From Ruegeria profundi (lineage in GTDB: Bacteria > Pseudomonadota > Alphaproteobacteria > Rhodobacterales > Rhodobacteraceae): a stretch of 64,000 nt of DNA. Positions 17,083 to 26,103 of this stretch are shown piece after piece. Under the pieces are notes generated by a model, which had not been told where the DNA came from, ran no database searches, and worked only from the letters and a program-made list of their open reading frames with translations. A program made the position numbers and the translations under genes. The stretch covers positions 620,001 to 684,000 of the forward strand of contig NZ_LQBP01000001.1 in the NCBI RefSeq assembly GCF_001507545.1. The letters are read 5' to 3'. Each line of letters starts with the position of its first letter. The first letter of the stretch is position 1.

Positions 17083-18735
17083 ATGCAGAATCAAACAGCG
17101 AAAACCCTCAAAGGCAAGGCAGTAGCGGCTTTGGACGCAGGTAAGCTGCAGCAGGCTTTGAAAAAAGCGCAGCTCGGCGCAAAGAAATTCCCCAATGACT
17201 CGGATTTTCACGCGATTTCGGGCTTTGTGCTGACCGAGATGAAGCAATACAAGAAGTCCATTCCTCACTTCGTCGAGGCGTCACGGATGAAGCCTGACGA
17301 TCCGCAATTCGTAGAAAATCTGGCCAATGCGCTGATGCAGACAGGGCAAATTCCAAAAGCGCTGGAGTATATTGAGCAAAAGCTGGAACAGTTCCCCAAT
17401 AATCAGGAACTGAACCGCGTTCTGGATGAAATTCACCTTAAGGGCGACAACTGGCGCATGATGATCGAACATGCGAGCAAGAAGCTGGAAAATGAGCCCG
17501 ATGATGTGAAACTGCTGGCCAAGCGCGCGCGGGCCTACGCAAAGATCGGATTTGTCGAGGAAAACACGCGCGATATCGCCCGAGCGTTTGAACTGGCCCC
17601 GGATGATATAAAGATCGCCTTCCAAAAGTCTTTGAACCTTCACCAAAGCGGTGACAAAAACGGATCAAAAGACCTCTTGCAAAGCATTTTGCAGAAGGAA
17701 CCGGGACATATATCGGCCCTGCTGCAACTGTCGACGGTTGCCACCAAAGAGGACGCGCCACAGCTTTTGGATGCAGTTGAAACCGCAATCTCAAACAGCG
17801 AGACTCAACATCACGAGCTGGCGTTTGCACAGGCGCATCTGATCTCGAAGATCAGCGGGATGGATGCGGCGATGCCGGCGTTTGAGCAGGCCAATGCCCT
17901 TCAACATGAGGGGAATCCTTATAACCCCACAGCCGAAGAGGAAAAGCTGAACAGGGTTATCGGCCTGTTCCCGGTGGATCATCCGATTCCCAGCTCGGGT
18001 ATCAGCGACGTGCCGGTTCCGGTGTTTGTCGTGGGGCAACCCCGATCAGGCACGACATTGATGGAAATGATGCTCAGTTCGGCCCCGGATATCGCCGGCT
18101 GCGGGGAATTGACAATCGGGGCAGACCTTGCCCGCGAATATACGTCGCAAGGTAAAAAATTTGGTTCGGAAGACGCAGCGAAATACGCAGAGGAATTCCG
18201 CAAGCTGATGCCGCCGATCCCCGATGGATCGGTCGCTTTTGTTGATAAGCTGCCGCACAACTATCAGATCATCGGCTTCCTTTTGTCTGCCTTCCCCAAT
18301 GCAAAGATAATCAATATGTTGCGTGACCCGCGCGATGTCGGATTGTCCAAGTGGATCAGGCGGTTCCCGGCGGGTGGGATGCGGTATGCCTCGAACCTGT
18401 CGGCAATCGCGCATTCTGCGAATTTGTATCGCCGTTACATTGCCCATTGGAATGCCGTTTTCCCGGGCCAAATTCTGACCGTTCCATATGAAAAACTGGT
18501 GGCCGATCCAAAGACCTACAGCCAGAACGTCGCCGCATTCTGCGATCTGGAATGGAGCGAGACCATGATGCACCCGGAAAAGAACACCAAACAGGTTCGA
18601 ACAGCCAGTATCGATCAGGTGCGCAACAAAATCTCGACCAAATCGGTCGGCGGGTGGCAGAGCGTATCCGAGCACCTGCAGCCGATGCTTGACGGTTTCG
18701 ATCCGGTACTCTGGCCGGAATACAACTTGGGGTAG
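17083..18735 (+). CDS. TPR-containing sulfotransferase
   Basis: 550 residues from ATG at MQNQTAKTL. Residues 1 to about 290 are TPR-like helical repeats (ALKKAQLGAKKFPND, SIPHFVEASRMKPDDP). The C-terminal half is a sulfotransferase: VFVVGQPRSGTTLMEMML is the 5'-phosphosulfate loop of PAPS binding (about residues 314-331) and INMLRDPRDVGLSKWIRRF the 3'-phosphate site. Architecture resembles the tyrosylprotein-sulfotransferase-like TPR proteins common in marine alphaproteobacteria. Substrate unknown; no signal peptide. Single gene followed by a strong terminator. Confidence 0.87.
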   Translation: MQNQTAKTLKGKAVAALDAGKLQQALKKAQLGAKKFPNDSDFHAISGFVLTEMKQYKKSIPHFVEASRMKPDDPQFVENLANALMQTGQIPKALEYIEQKLEQFPNNQELNRVLDEIHLKGDNWRMMIEHASKKLENEPDDVKLLAKRARAYAKIGFVEENTRDIARAFELAPDDIKIAFQKSLNLHQSGDKNGSKDLLQSILQKEPGHISALLQLSTVATKEDAPQLLDAVETAISNSETQHHELAFAQAHLISKISGMDAAMPAFEQANALQHEGNPYNPTAEEEKLNRVIGLFPVDHPIPSSGISDVPVPVFVVGQPRSGTTLMEMMLSSAPDIAGCGELTIGADLAREYTSQGKKFGSEDAAKYAEEFRKLMPPIPDGSVAFVDKLPHNYQIIGFLLSAFPNAKIINMLRDPRDVGLSKWIRRFPAGGMRYASNLSAIAHSANLYRRYIAHWNAVFPGQILTVPYEKLVADPKTYSQNVAAFCDLEWSETMMHPEKNTKQVRTASIDQVRNKISTKSVGGWQSVSEHLQPMLDGFDPVLWPEYNLG

Positions 18736-18747
18736 GCCGCAGACACA

Positions 18748-18773
18748 AAGGCCGCAACCAAGGTTGCGGCCTT
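18748..18773 (+). terminator. Rho-independent terminator after the TPR-sulfotransferase
   Basis: A perfect 12-base inverted repeat (AAGGCCGCAACC / GGTTGCGGCCTT) is followed by TTCTTTA on the plus strand. It sits between convergent genes; the A-run on its other flank means it could also serve the 5'-nucleotidase gene from the opposite strand. Confidence 0.85.
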
Positions 18774-18793
18774 TTCTTTAGCTCAGCACGGGC

Positions 18794-20377
18794 TTATTTC
18801 TGCTTGATGCGCCCGTCGACGTAAGGCTGGTAAGGTGCATTCTCCGCCAGATATTCTGCCGTCACATCCGCCAGGTCCGGTCCAAAATCATAGGCGTTTT
18901 TGTCGTTACCTTCGAACATATGATAGCCGTCTCCACCGTTGCGGACATAGTTGTTCGTGACCACCAGATAGGTCGCCGCCGGATCAATCGGGACAAATCC
19001 GTCACCATCTGCCACCATGACCTCGGTAATGCGACCTTCGTTTGGCGCAACCGAAGGGTCCCACGTGAAGGTCATACCAGCAACTTGCGGAAAGCGGCCC
19101 TTGACCTCTTCGACCTGGCTGACGCCGTTCTCCAGCGCGTCGATCACGCCCTGACCGCTGATCTCAAACGTTGACAAGGTGTTCTGGAAGGGTAGCACCG
19201 TCAGCACCTCACCCATTGTCACCTCACCCGAGTCAATCGATGCCCGCAGACCGCCCGAGTTGGCAATCGCAAGCTGAACACCCTGGTCAGCAACCCGTGC
19301 CAACATGGCGTCGGCCACAAGATTACCCATCTCGCACTCCTGCACGCGGCACACGGCCCGGTCGCCCTCAATCGCAGCGGCAGAACTGGCGACAACTTTC
19401 TTTTTCGTCTCTTCAATGGGGGCACCCATTTCGGCCACGCGCGCAGCGACTTCGGCATCGGGCTCAACAGACGCGTCCAGCAAAATAGGCTCACCCTCTG
19501 CCGATGTGAGGTTCCCCTCGTCGTCAAAGGTCAGCGTCACCTCACCCAGATACTTGGAATAAGCATAGGCCTGTAACACAGGAACATCACCGACCATGAC
19601 AGGGTATGAGCCCGCCGCGCCTTCTTGGGTGTTGGACAGCAGCGTATGAGAATGCCCGCCAATCACAAGATCAAGGCCCGGCACTTTCTCGGCTATCTCG
19701 ATATCTTTGGCCAGCCCCACATGGGTCAGTGCGATTATGATTCCGACACCTTCGGCTTGCAGCGCCTCGACATCCGCGGTCAGGCTGTCGATTTCGTCCT
19801 GAAACACAACGTCCTTGCCGGGGCTTGATGTCTCGACCGTATCAGTCGCCAGAGCCGAGATGATACCGACCTTTTGCCCGCCAACATCCAGCACCACGTG
19901 GTTTTCAACCTTTCCCTTAAGCTCAGTTGAAGAGGACAGGTCAAGGTTGCCGGAAATCACAGGAAAGCTGACCGCATCTATGAACGCAGCCAGACCTTCC
20001 GGGCCATCGTCGAATTCATGGTTGCCCACCGCCATGACGTCATAGCCGATGGCGTCCATAAACTCGGCCTCAGCCGCGCCTTTGTAGGTTGTATAGAACA
20101 ACGAGCCTTGAAACGGATCACCCGCGTCCAGCAGCAGATAGTTCTGGTCCGCCAGTTCATCCCGCTTGGCGTCAACCATCGTTTTTAGCCGGGCAACGCC
20201 GCCAAAGCACTTACCCTCAGCCTCATCTTCGGCGTCACAAGTCGAATCGTATTTATTGATGGATTCAATACGGCTGTGCAGATCGTTCGTATGCAGGATC
20301 GTCAATTTGTATTCGGCGGCGGCCATGCCTGCAGTCAGGCCCAGAACCGCGACTGACGCCAGAAAACGGGTGAACAT
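18794..20377 (-). CDS. Exported 5'-nucleotidase / 2',3'-cyclic phosphodiesterase (UshA family)
   Basis: Start chosen at the second of two ATGs because AAGGAG lies seven bases before it, giving 527 residues with a Sec signal (MFTRFLASVAVLGLTAGMAAA). The metallophosphatase domain shows LHTNDLHSR, DAGDPFQGS, GNHEFDDG, THVGLAKD and IGGHSHT, the complete dimetal site. The C-terminal 5'-nucleotidase domain contains NSGGLRASID and the substrate-pocket stretch TNNYVRNGGDGYHMF. It would dephosphorylate nucleotides in the periplasm, feeding the nucleoside salvage operon at 35671-40195. Monocistronic. Confidence 0.93.
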   Translation of the reverse strand: MFTRFLASVAVLGLTAGMAAAEYKLTILHTNDLHSRIESINKYDSTCDAEDEAEGKCFGGVARLKTMVDAKRDELADQNYLLLDAGDPFQGSLFYTTYKGAAEAEFMDAIGYDVMAVGNHEFDDGPEGLAAFIDAVSFPVISGNLDLSSSTELKGKVENHVVLDVGGQKVGIISALATDTVETSSPGKDVVFQDEIDSLTADVEALQAEGVGIIIALTHVGLAKDIEIAEKVPGLDLVIGGHSHTLLSNTQEGAAGSYPVMVGDVPVLQAYAYSKYLGEVTLTFDDEGNLTSAEGEPILLDASVEPDAEVAARVAEMGAPIEETKKKVVASSAAAIEGDRAVCRVQECEMGNLVADAMLARVADQGVQLAIANSGGLRASIDSGEVTMGEVLTVLPFQNTLSTFEISGQGVIDALENGVSQVEEVKGRFPQVAGMTFTWDPSVAPNEGRITEVMVADGDGFVPIDPAATYLVVTNNYVRNGGDGYHMFEGNDKNAYDFGPDLADVTAEYLAENAPYQPYVDGRIKQK

Positions 20378-20486
20378 CTTCATACTCCTTGTTTTTTGAT
20401 TGGCGTGATGTTGCGCGCCCTGACAGGAAGAGTCAAAGGGGGAATACAACCTTGATTCTGCTCATCGCGCGGGGCATCACGACCGC

Positions 20487-20825
20487 ATGCTGATTTACAA
20501 GATTTTCCGGTCCGATGAATGGGCCGCGTTACAGGAAAACGGCGCGTCAGACGGCGCAACGATTGATATTGCTGACGGCTATGTCCACTTCTCGACCGCC
20601 GAACAAGCGGCCGAGACAGCCGCCAAGCATTTTGCCGGGGTCGAGGGGCTTACCCTGTTGGCCTGCGACGCCGATGCGATGGGCGACGATCTGAAGTGGG
20701 AGGTTTCGCGCGGAGGTGCCCAGTTCCCTCATCTCTACCGCCAGCTTCGGATCACCGACGTTGTGTGGTCGCGCCCCTTGCCCTTTGACGGGCAAGCCCA
20801 TCGATTCCCAAAGGAGCTGGAATGA
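20487..20825 (+). CDS. DUF952 family protein
   Basis: 112 residues, MLIYKIFRSDEWAAL at the start and DGYVHFSTAEQAAETAAKHF in the middle, both typical of DUF952. Structural relatives suggest a small enzyme or ligand-binding fold related to ADP-ribose chemistry, but the function is not established. Its stop overlaps the next start by ATGA, opening a four-gene operon with pyrD and the ArsC-like gene. Confidence 0.82.
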   Translation: MLIYKIFRSDEWAALQENGASDGATIDIADGYVHFSTAEQAAETAAKHFAGVEGLTLLACDADAMGDDLKWEVSRGGAQFPHLYRQLRITDVVWSRPLPFDGQAHRFPKELE

Positions 20826-21253
20826 CCACTTTCATCGACCCCGACCGCGCCCAGTTCGAAGCGTTCAAATCGCTGGACCGCGACCATCCGATCGAAATGC
20901 TGAACCTTGTGAAGTTTCGTGAAAAAGCCGAGTATCCGACCGGACACGAACTGGCGGATGCCGGGCTGAGCGGAGCGCAGGCCTATCGTAAATACGGGTC
21001 CGAAACGGCCCCTATCATCGCTCGCCTCGGGGCGTCGATCTTGTGGCGCGGGGCATTTCAAACCACGCTGATCGGTCCACAGGATGAAACTTGGGATGCG
21101 GTCTTTATCGCCCGCTACCCAACTGCACACGCGTTCTTGGAAATGGTGACCGACCCGGTCTATCAGGCCGCTGTCATTCACCGACAGGCCGCAGTAGAAA
21201 CCTCACGCCTGATCCGGTGTGCGCCGACAGAGGGTGGAGAGGCTTTCGGATGA
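20822..21253 (+). CDS. DUF1330 family protein
   Basis: 143 residues with the ferredoxin-like dimeric barrel pattern of DUF1330: [54 protein letters not shown]. No catalytic role is known. It sits between the DUF952 gene and pyrD with ATGA overlaps on both sides. Confidence 0.8.
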   Translation: MTTFIDPDRAQFEAFKSLDRDHPIEMLNLVKFREKAEYPTGHELADAGLSGAQAYRKYGSETAPIIARLGASILWRGAFQTTLIGPQDETWDAVFIARYPTAHAFLEMVTDPVYQAAVIHRQAAVETSRLIRCAPTEGGEAFG

Positions 21254-22308
21254 AGCTGACTGAGAAACTGGGTCTGGCGCTCCTGCACAGAATGGACCCC
21301 GAAGCCGCCCACGGCATGTCGATCAGAGCACTGAAAGCCGGATTGGCCCCAACGCCGGGGGCAGTAACATCGCCCCGCCTGAAAACAACCGTGGCCGGGC
21401 TGGATCTACCCAATCCCGTTGGTCTGGCAGCAGGTTTTGACAAGAACGGTGAGGTTCTGGCTCCTTTGTCCCGCACAGGCTTTGGCTTTATCGAAGTGGG
21501 TGCCGTCACGCCTCGCCCGCAGCCCGGTAACCCCAAACCTCGCCTTTTCCGCCTGTCCGAGGACAAGGCCGCCATCAACCGCTTTGGCTTTAACAACGAA
21601 GGCATGGAGGCCATGGCTCACCGTCTGGCCAATCGCCCCAAGGATACCGTGATTGGTCTGAACCTTGGCGCGAACAAGGACAGTGACGACCGCCCGGGTG
21701 ATTTCGCCAAGGTGTTGGCTCGTTGCGCCGCGCATCTGGATTTCGCCACGGTCAATGTGTCTTCGCCCAACACCGAGAAACTACGGGATTTACAAGGCAA
21801 GGCGGCGCTTGGCGCGCTGTTGGGCGGTGTGATTGAAACCCGAAACGACTTGCCCCGCCCAATCCCGATTTTCCTGAAAATTGCGCCTGACCTGTCCGAG
21901 GCCGAACTGCACGACATCGCTGAAGTGGCCATTGAGACCGGTGTGGACGCGGTGATCGCGACTAACACCACCCTAAACCGCGATGGGCTGCACAGTGTTC
22001 ACAAGGGTGAAGCGGGCGGTCTTTCCGGCGCTCCCCTTTTTGAGAAATCGACCCGGGTTCTTGCGCGGCTTAGTCATCTGACAAGGGGCGAAATCCCACT
22101 TATCGGCGTCGGTGGCATAAGCAGCGCGCAACAGGCCTATGCCAAGATTTGCGCCGGGGCATCCGCCGTTCAGCTATATACGGCGCTGGTCTACGGGGGT
22201 ATCTCATTGGCGGCTGAAATTGCCAAAGGGTTGGATGACCTATTGGCGCGCGATGGGTTTAATTCTGTCGCACAAGCCGTTGGAATCAAAAGAGAAGACT
22301 GGATATGA
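21250..22308 (+). CDS. pyrD: Dihydroorotate dehydrogenase, quinone-dependent (class 2)
   Basis: 352 residues from the ATG overlapping the DUF1330 stop. The N-terminal helix pair ([22 protein letters not shown]) is the membrane-associating extension of class 2 enzymes. FMN and substrate motifs include [47 protein letters not shown], and [14 protein letters not shown] with the catalytic serine; the C-terminal phosphate site appears in IGVGGISS and [10 protein letters not shown]. Oxidises dihydroorotate to orotate in pyrimidine synthesis, passing electrons to ubiquinone. Confidence 0.96.
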   Translation: MKLTEKLGLALLHRMDPEAAHGMSIRALKAGLAPTPGAVTSPRLKTTVAGLDLPNPVGLAAGFDKNGEVLAPLSRTGFGFIEVGAVTPRPQPGNPKPRLFRLSEDKAAINRFGFNNEGMEAMAHRLANRPKDTVIGLNLGANKDSDDRPGDFAKVLARCAAHLDFATVNVSSPNTEKLRDLQGKAALGALLGGVIETRNDLPRPIPIFLKIAPDLSEAELHDIAEVAIETGVDAVIATNTTLNRDGLHSVHKGEAGGLSGAPLFEKSTRVLARLSHLTRGEIPLIGVGGISSAQQAYAKICAGASAVQLYTALVYGGISLAAEIAKGLDDLLARDGFNSVAQAVGIKREDWI

Positions 22309-22646
22309 TCACGTACTGGCACAATCCCCGCTGTTCGAAATCCCGCACCGGGCTGGAGCTGCTTGAGCAGAACGGCGCGCAAGTTGAGGTGCGTAAATAC
22401 CTTGAGGATGCGCCCTCGGTCGATGAACTGCGCGACGTGCTCAGCAAGCTTGGCATCGAACCTATAGACATGATGCGGACGGGGGAGAAGCGGTTCAAGG
22501 AACTGGGTCTATCCAAATCCTCACCTGCGGATGAATTGATTTCCGCAATGGCCGAGAACCCAATCCTGATTGAGCGACCACTGGCCATTGCAGGTGACAA
22601 AGCTGCCATCGGGCGTCCACCGGAAGAGTTGCTGTCGCTGCTTTAA
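22305..22646 (+). CDS. ArsC/YfgD-like thioredoxin-fold reductase
   Basis: 113 residues; [21 protein letters not shown] carries the ArsC active-site CxxS and [27 protein letters not shown] is the conserved C-terminal part. It resembles E. coli YfgD more than plasmid ArsC, and no arsenic genes are nearby, so true arsenate reduction is uncertain. Last gene of the pyrD operon; its 3' end overlaps the convergent MATE gene by four bases. Confidence 0.85.
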   Translation: MITYWHNPRCSKSRTGLELLEQNGAQVEVRKYLEDAPSVDELRDVLSKLGIEPIDMMRTGEKRFKELGLSKSSPADELISAMAENPILIERPLAIAGDKAAIGRPPEELLSLL

Positions 22647-23959
22647 CCCACCTGCGCCTCAAGCCTAGGATAACGCCAGCCCAAGGTAACACCGCGCGCG
22701 ATGTTCAACACCATCAGCGCGGCCCAAAGGCCGTGGTTGCCCAGCGCCGGCACCAGAACAAACAAGGCGACCACGTAGATTGCAACCGACTGGATCATCG
22801 CGTTGCGCATGGCGCGGGTCCACGTCGCACCGATATAGATACCGTCGAACATCCAACTGGCGACGCCGATGACCGGCGCCAGTGCGACCCAGATCAGGTA
22901 CTCGCGCGCGGCGACGCGCACCTCTGGCGACGTGGTCATCACATCGATCAAGACAGGTCCGGCAAGGAAAAACGCCGATCCCAGAAGCACAGCGCCGCCT
23001 ACCCCCCATTGCGACGCCATGATCGACGCGCGCCGCACTCGGTATCGGTCACGCGCGCCGACTGCACTGCCGACGAGCGCTTCTGCGGAAAAAGCGAACC
23101 CGTCCAGGGCAAACGCTGTAATTTCAAGAAATTGCAGCAACACCTGGTTGGCGGCGAGGTTCACATCCCCCAGATCCGATCCGACAAACAGAAACGTGGT
23201 GAAAGAGCCAGTCAGCAAGACCGACCGGATCATGATATCGCCATTCACCTGCATCATCCGCCGCAGACGCGCCGCGTCGAATATGCGCGGCCAGTCGCGC
23301 CATTGGTTCCCGCCGAACGCATTGCGACATAACCAAAGGCCCAGTGCCAGCCCGGTCCATTCGGCAATCAGGGTGGCGATAGCGACGCCCTCAACCCCCC
23401 AGCCAAGGCCCAGAACGAACCACAGGTTCAGCACGACATTCAGCCCGTTCATCCACACTTGCAGAGCAAACACGCCCCGTGTCCGTTCGACCGCGATAAG
23501 CCAGCCCGTGACCGCATAAAGCGCAATCGTAGCGGGCGCACCCCAAATTCGGATTTCCAGATAATCGCGCGTCAACGCTTCGACTTCGGGGCTGGCGGGC
23601 GACAGGGCAAACGCACCCAAGAACACCCACACCTGGACCAGGATAAACACCATCCCCGCCGTACCGCCCAACAGCAGCCCACGCATCAAAAGCGCGCCCG
23701 TTTCCGCCGTATCACCGGCCCCACGCGCCTGTGCCGCCAGCCCCGTCGTACCCATGCGCAGAAAACCAAAAATCCAGTAGATGCTGGCCAGAATGACAGC
23801 GCCCATACCCACCGCCCCGATCGGTGCCGCCTGCCCCATCTGACCGACCACACCAGTATCGACCGCGCCCAGAATTGGAACTGTCGCGTTGGACAAAACG
23901 ATCGGAATTGCGATCTTTAGCACCCGTCTGTGCGTCAGGGGCGCCGCGGCATCCTGCAT
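22643..23959 (-). CDS. MATE-family efflux protein (DinF-like)
   Basis: 438 residues with twelve predicted membrane helices in two related halves. The N-terminus (VLKIAIPIVLSNATVPILGAVDT) and QARGAGD segment between the first helices fit the MATE DinF/NorM family, which exports cationic compounds using Na+ or H+. Substrate not predictable. It is preceded by two thioesterase genes on the same strand, 6 bases from the first. Confidence 0.9.
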   Translation of the reverse strand: MQDAAAPLTHRRVLKIAIPIVLSNATVPILGAVDTGVVGQMGQAAPIGAVGMGAVILASIYWIFGFLRMGTTGLAAQARGAGDTAETGALLMRGLLLGGTAGMVFILVQVWVFLGAFALSPASPEVEALTRDYLEIRIWGAPATIALYAVTGWLIAVERTRGVFALQVWMNGLNVVLNLWFVLGLGWGVEGVAIATLIAEWTGLALGLWLCRNAFGGNQWRDWPRIFDAARLRRMMQVNGDIMIRSVLLTGSFTTFLFVGSDLGDVNLAANQVLLQFLEITAFALDGFAFSAEALVGSAVGARDRYRVRRASIMASQWGVGGAVLLGSAFFLAGPVLIDVMTTSPEVRVAAREYLIWVALAPVIGVASWMFDGIYIGATWTRAMRNAMIQSVAIYVVALFVLVPALGNHGLWAALMVLNIARGVTLGWRYPRLEAQVG

Positions 23960-23965
23960 CGCAGT

Positions 23966-24484
23966 CTACTCTTTTATCGGTTCGGATTGCGGCATAAGGA
24001 AATGCCCTGTGGCCTGCGCAATCGGGCGCGCGTGATTGTCCTGCCAGGCTTCAACCCGGACCGAAGCGTATCTGCGGCCAGACCGGCTGACGAAAGCGCG
24101 TGCATAGGCATCCCGAGGCAAGCCAGAGCGCAGGTAATCAACAGTGAAATCGACGGTTTTCGGGAACCGTATCGTTTCAGCCTCGAACAGGTCTTCAGGA
24201 TCAATCTCACCGCTTTCGATACGGGGAAAGAAATACTCCCAACTCAGCGTAATCACAGCGGTGACTTCCAGGAATGCCGCCGTGACGCCCCCGTGCAGTG
24301 CGGGCAGTAGCGGATTTCCAATCAGCTTGTCGTCAAAGTTCAACACGCCCGTCAGCTCATCCCCGCGTCGGTCGAAGGTAATGTTGAGAAAGCGGATATA
24401 GGGCACCCCCTGCACAATCGCGTTCAGGGCGGCGTCACGACGTTGCTTGACAACCTGCATGGGTTCGGGACGAAGGCGCGCCAT
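23966..24484 (-). CDS. PaaI-family acyl-CoA thioesterase, first copy
   Basis: Start at the ATG overlapping the previous stop by one base (TGATG); a GTG just before it is also possible. 172 residues with a hotdog fold: PALHGGVTAAFLEVTAVITL is the central helix, and VDFTVDYLRSG and ASVRVEAWQD are the strands. It has an insertion (EYFFPRIESGEIDPEDL) that the neighbouring copy lacks. Predicted to hydrolyse an acyl- or aryl-CoA ester in the cytosol. Confidence 0.85.
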   Translation of the reverse strand: MARLRPEPMQVVKQRRDAALNAIVQGVPYIRFLNITFDRRGDELTGVLNFDDKLIGNPLLPALHGGVTAAFLEVTAVITLSWEYFFPRIESGEIDPEDLFEAETIRFPKTVDFTVDYLRSGLPRDAYARAFVSRSGRRYASVRVEAWQDNHARPIAQATGHFLMPQSEPIKE

Positions 24485-24903
24485 CACAGCCCCTCCACCG
24501 TGAAGGCTCCTGCGGCGGTCGCCACCGGTCGGTTCCGGTCATCATCCATCGCAGTTGCACGGACAAAAGCAACATTGCGGGTAATGTGATAGCAGATGGC
24601 GTGGGTCGTGATGTTCTGCCCCGGCGTTGCCGCGCGCATGTAGTCGATCCGCAGGTCTATGGTGGCCGTCGCGCCCGGGGCCGAGGGGTGGCTCATGACA
24701 GCAGCACCGCAGCAGGTATCCAGCGCCGCGAAAACGGCCCCGCCGTGGATCACGCCAGTTCTGGGATCTCCGACCAGATCAGGGTTGTATGGCATGGTGA
24801 TTTCAGCCTCACCTTCGCTGATTGTGGACAAGTTAAGCCCAAGCGCCTTGGCATGCGGGATCGCCTCAATGAACCGGCGCGCAATCGCTACTTTGTCGAC
24901 CAT
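24484..24903 (-). CDS. PaaI-family acyl-CoA thioesterase, second copy
   Basis: 139 residues from the ATG of MVDKVAIARR; a GTG eight codons upstream is weaker. Hotdog-fold signature TGVIHGGAVFAALDTCCGAAV, then TIDLRIDYMRAATPG. Forms a pair with the downstream thioesterase by a one-base stop/start overlap, and is divergent from the MerR regulator gene across a 113-base gap, so that regulator may control it. Adjacent beta-oxidation genes suggest roles in acyl-CoA turnover. Confidence 0.85.
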   Translation of the reverse strand: MVDKVAIARRFIEAIPHAKALGLNLSTISEGEAEITMPYNPDLVGDPRTGVIHGGAVFAALDTCCGAAVMSHPSAPGATATIDLRIDYMRAATPGQNITTHAICYHITRNVAFVRATAMDDDRNRPVATAAGAFTVEGL

Positions 24904-25016
24904 GTATATGTATCCCTTCGATTTCACCCTTTATGAGCCTGTGCCCCACAAAAGGGCAAGACCGCCTGTTGCGCTTGTCGTCACGACACCCTAGTTTGCA
25001 GTCGAGGAGACCCGAA

Positions 25017-25385
25017 ATGACTGACAACCGTTTGTCATTAAACGAGATGTGCGAAAAGTTCGATGTAACCAAGCGCACCTTGCGATATTATGAATATATT
25101 GAGCTATTGAACCCCGAGCGCGAAGGCCGTACCCGTTACTATGGACCTCGTGAATGCGCGCGGATGAAATTGATCATGCGCGGACGGCTTTTTGGCTTTT
25201 CATTAGAAGAAATTCGTCAATGGCTGTTGATCTACGAAGATCAGGGGAACCGGGCCCAGATGGCCGAGTTCATCAAGCTGGCCGACCGCCAAATGCCGGA
25301 ACTTGAAAAGCAGCGTCAGCAATTGGACGAGGCGATGGAAGAACTCCAACGCCTGCGCGAACAGACGGCTAAATCGCTTGGCTGA
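25017..25385 (+). CDS. MerR-family regulator, first of two paralogues
   Basis: 122 residues from ATG with GAGGAG upstream. The winged-helix domain reads LNEMCEKFDVTKRTLRYYEYIELLNPEREGRTRYYGPRE, followed by [11 protein letters not shown] and a coiled-coil dimerisation helix rich in Glu, Gln and Arg. There is no cysteine cluster, so it is not a metal sensor. It strongly resembles the MerR protein 270 bases downstream, indicating a tandem duplication. LiuR-like MerR proteins of proteobacteria control acyl-CoA catabolism; the location before a beta-oxidation operon fits that. Confidence 0.87.
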   Translation: MTDNRLSLNEMCEKFDVTKRTLRYYEYIELLNPEREGRTRYYGPRECARMKLIMRGRLFGFSLEEIRQWLLIYEDQGNRAQMAEFIKLADRQMPELEKQRQQLDEAMEELQRLREQTAKSLG

Positions 25386-25484
25386 TCCCTTTCGGGGCTA
25401 GGTTACAGGTATCGCTTGCCAATTCGTCTGGGCTTTTGGCCCTGTCTGACGCTGTGTGTCGCTCAGCCATCCATCAAAATTCCG

Positions 25485-25600
25485 TTACGTCACGCCTTGA
25501 GCCGAAGGCAAACCACATCTTGACGCAAGAGGAAGTTACGTAAACTTTCAGAGTGACGTAGCGTTTGCATTACGTGAACGTCATCTACGTGTTGTAACCT
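25485..25600 (+). promoter_or_regulatory. Cluster of TKACGT half-sites, probable MerR (LiuR-like) operator region
   Basis: The 270-base gap between the two MerR genes has repeated TTACGT or TGACGT: TTACGT at 25485, TTACGTAAAC at 25536, TGACGTAGCG near 25554, and the best site TTACGTGAACGTCA at 25570-25583, a palindrome of TTACGT and ACGTCA around two bases, followed by CTACGTG. LiuR-type MerR boxes have this ACGT-spacer-ACGT form. Operator function is inferred. Confidence 0.55.
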
Positions 25601-25655
25601 GCGCATCGACTGCGCACCTGACTGATTAGACGCCAGTGACGAAAGTACTGAAACC

Positions 25656-26057
25656 ATGACCGAAGATCTTATGACCATCCGTGAAATGTGCGAGACATAT
25701 GATGTCACGCCGCGCACCTTGCGTTTTTACGAGGCCAAGGAGCTTTTGTTTCCAATCCGCGAGGGGCAGAAACGTCTGTTCACCAAACGTGACCGGGCGC
25801 GTCTCAAGCTGATCCTGCGCGGCAAGCGTTTCGGTTTCAGCCTGGAAGAGATCCGGCAGCTACTGGACCTGTACCATGTGGGCGACCAGCAAATGACCCA
25901 GATGACCCGGACCTTCGAAATCGCAAGGGAACGTCTGGCAGATATGGAAGCCCGCCGTGAAGAACTGACTCAGGCCATTGACGATCTGAAAGAACAGCTG
26001 CGCTGGGGCGAGAAAGTCATCGCCTCGATGAAGAATGAGAAAAAGGCCGCTGAATAA
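25656..26057 (+). CDS. MerR-family regulator, second paralogue
   Basis: 133 residues. The DNA-binding half ([36 protein letters not shown]) and [14 protein letters not shown] match the first MerR closely. The C-terminal coiled coil is longer and ends in a basic tail. The stop is 46 bases before the acyl-CoA dehydrogenase start, with no terminator between, so it likely heads that operon and regulates itself and the pathway through the upstream TKACGT sites. Effector probably an acyl-CoA; not shown. Confidence 0.87.
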   Translation: MTEDLMTIREMCETYDVTPRTLRFYEAKELLFPIREGQKRLFTKRDRARLKLILRGKRFGFSLEEIRQLLDLYHVGDQQMTQMTRTFEIARERLADMEARREELTQAIDDLKEQLRWGEKVIASMKNEKKAAE

Positions 26058-26103
26058 CCCTCACGGCCTTATCCCCGGACATCTGAATTTAAGGGAGCTT
26101 CAA

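Noticed and set aside
22305..22646. Arsenic resistance island
   Set aside because: The ArsC-like gene is YfgD-like and sits in the pyrD operon with no arsR, arsB or acr3 nearby.
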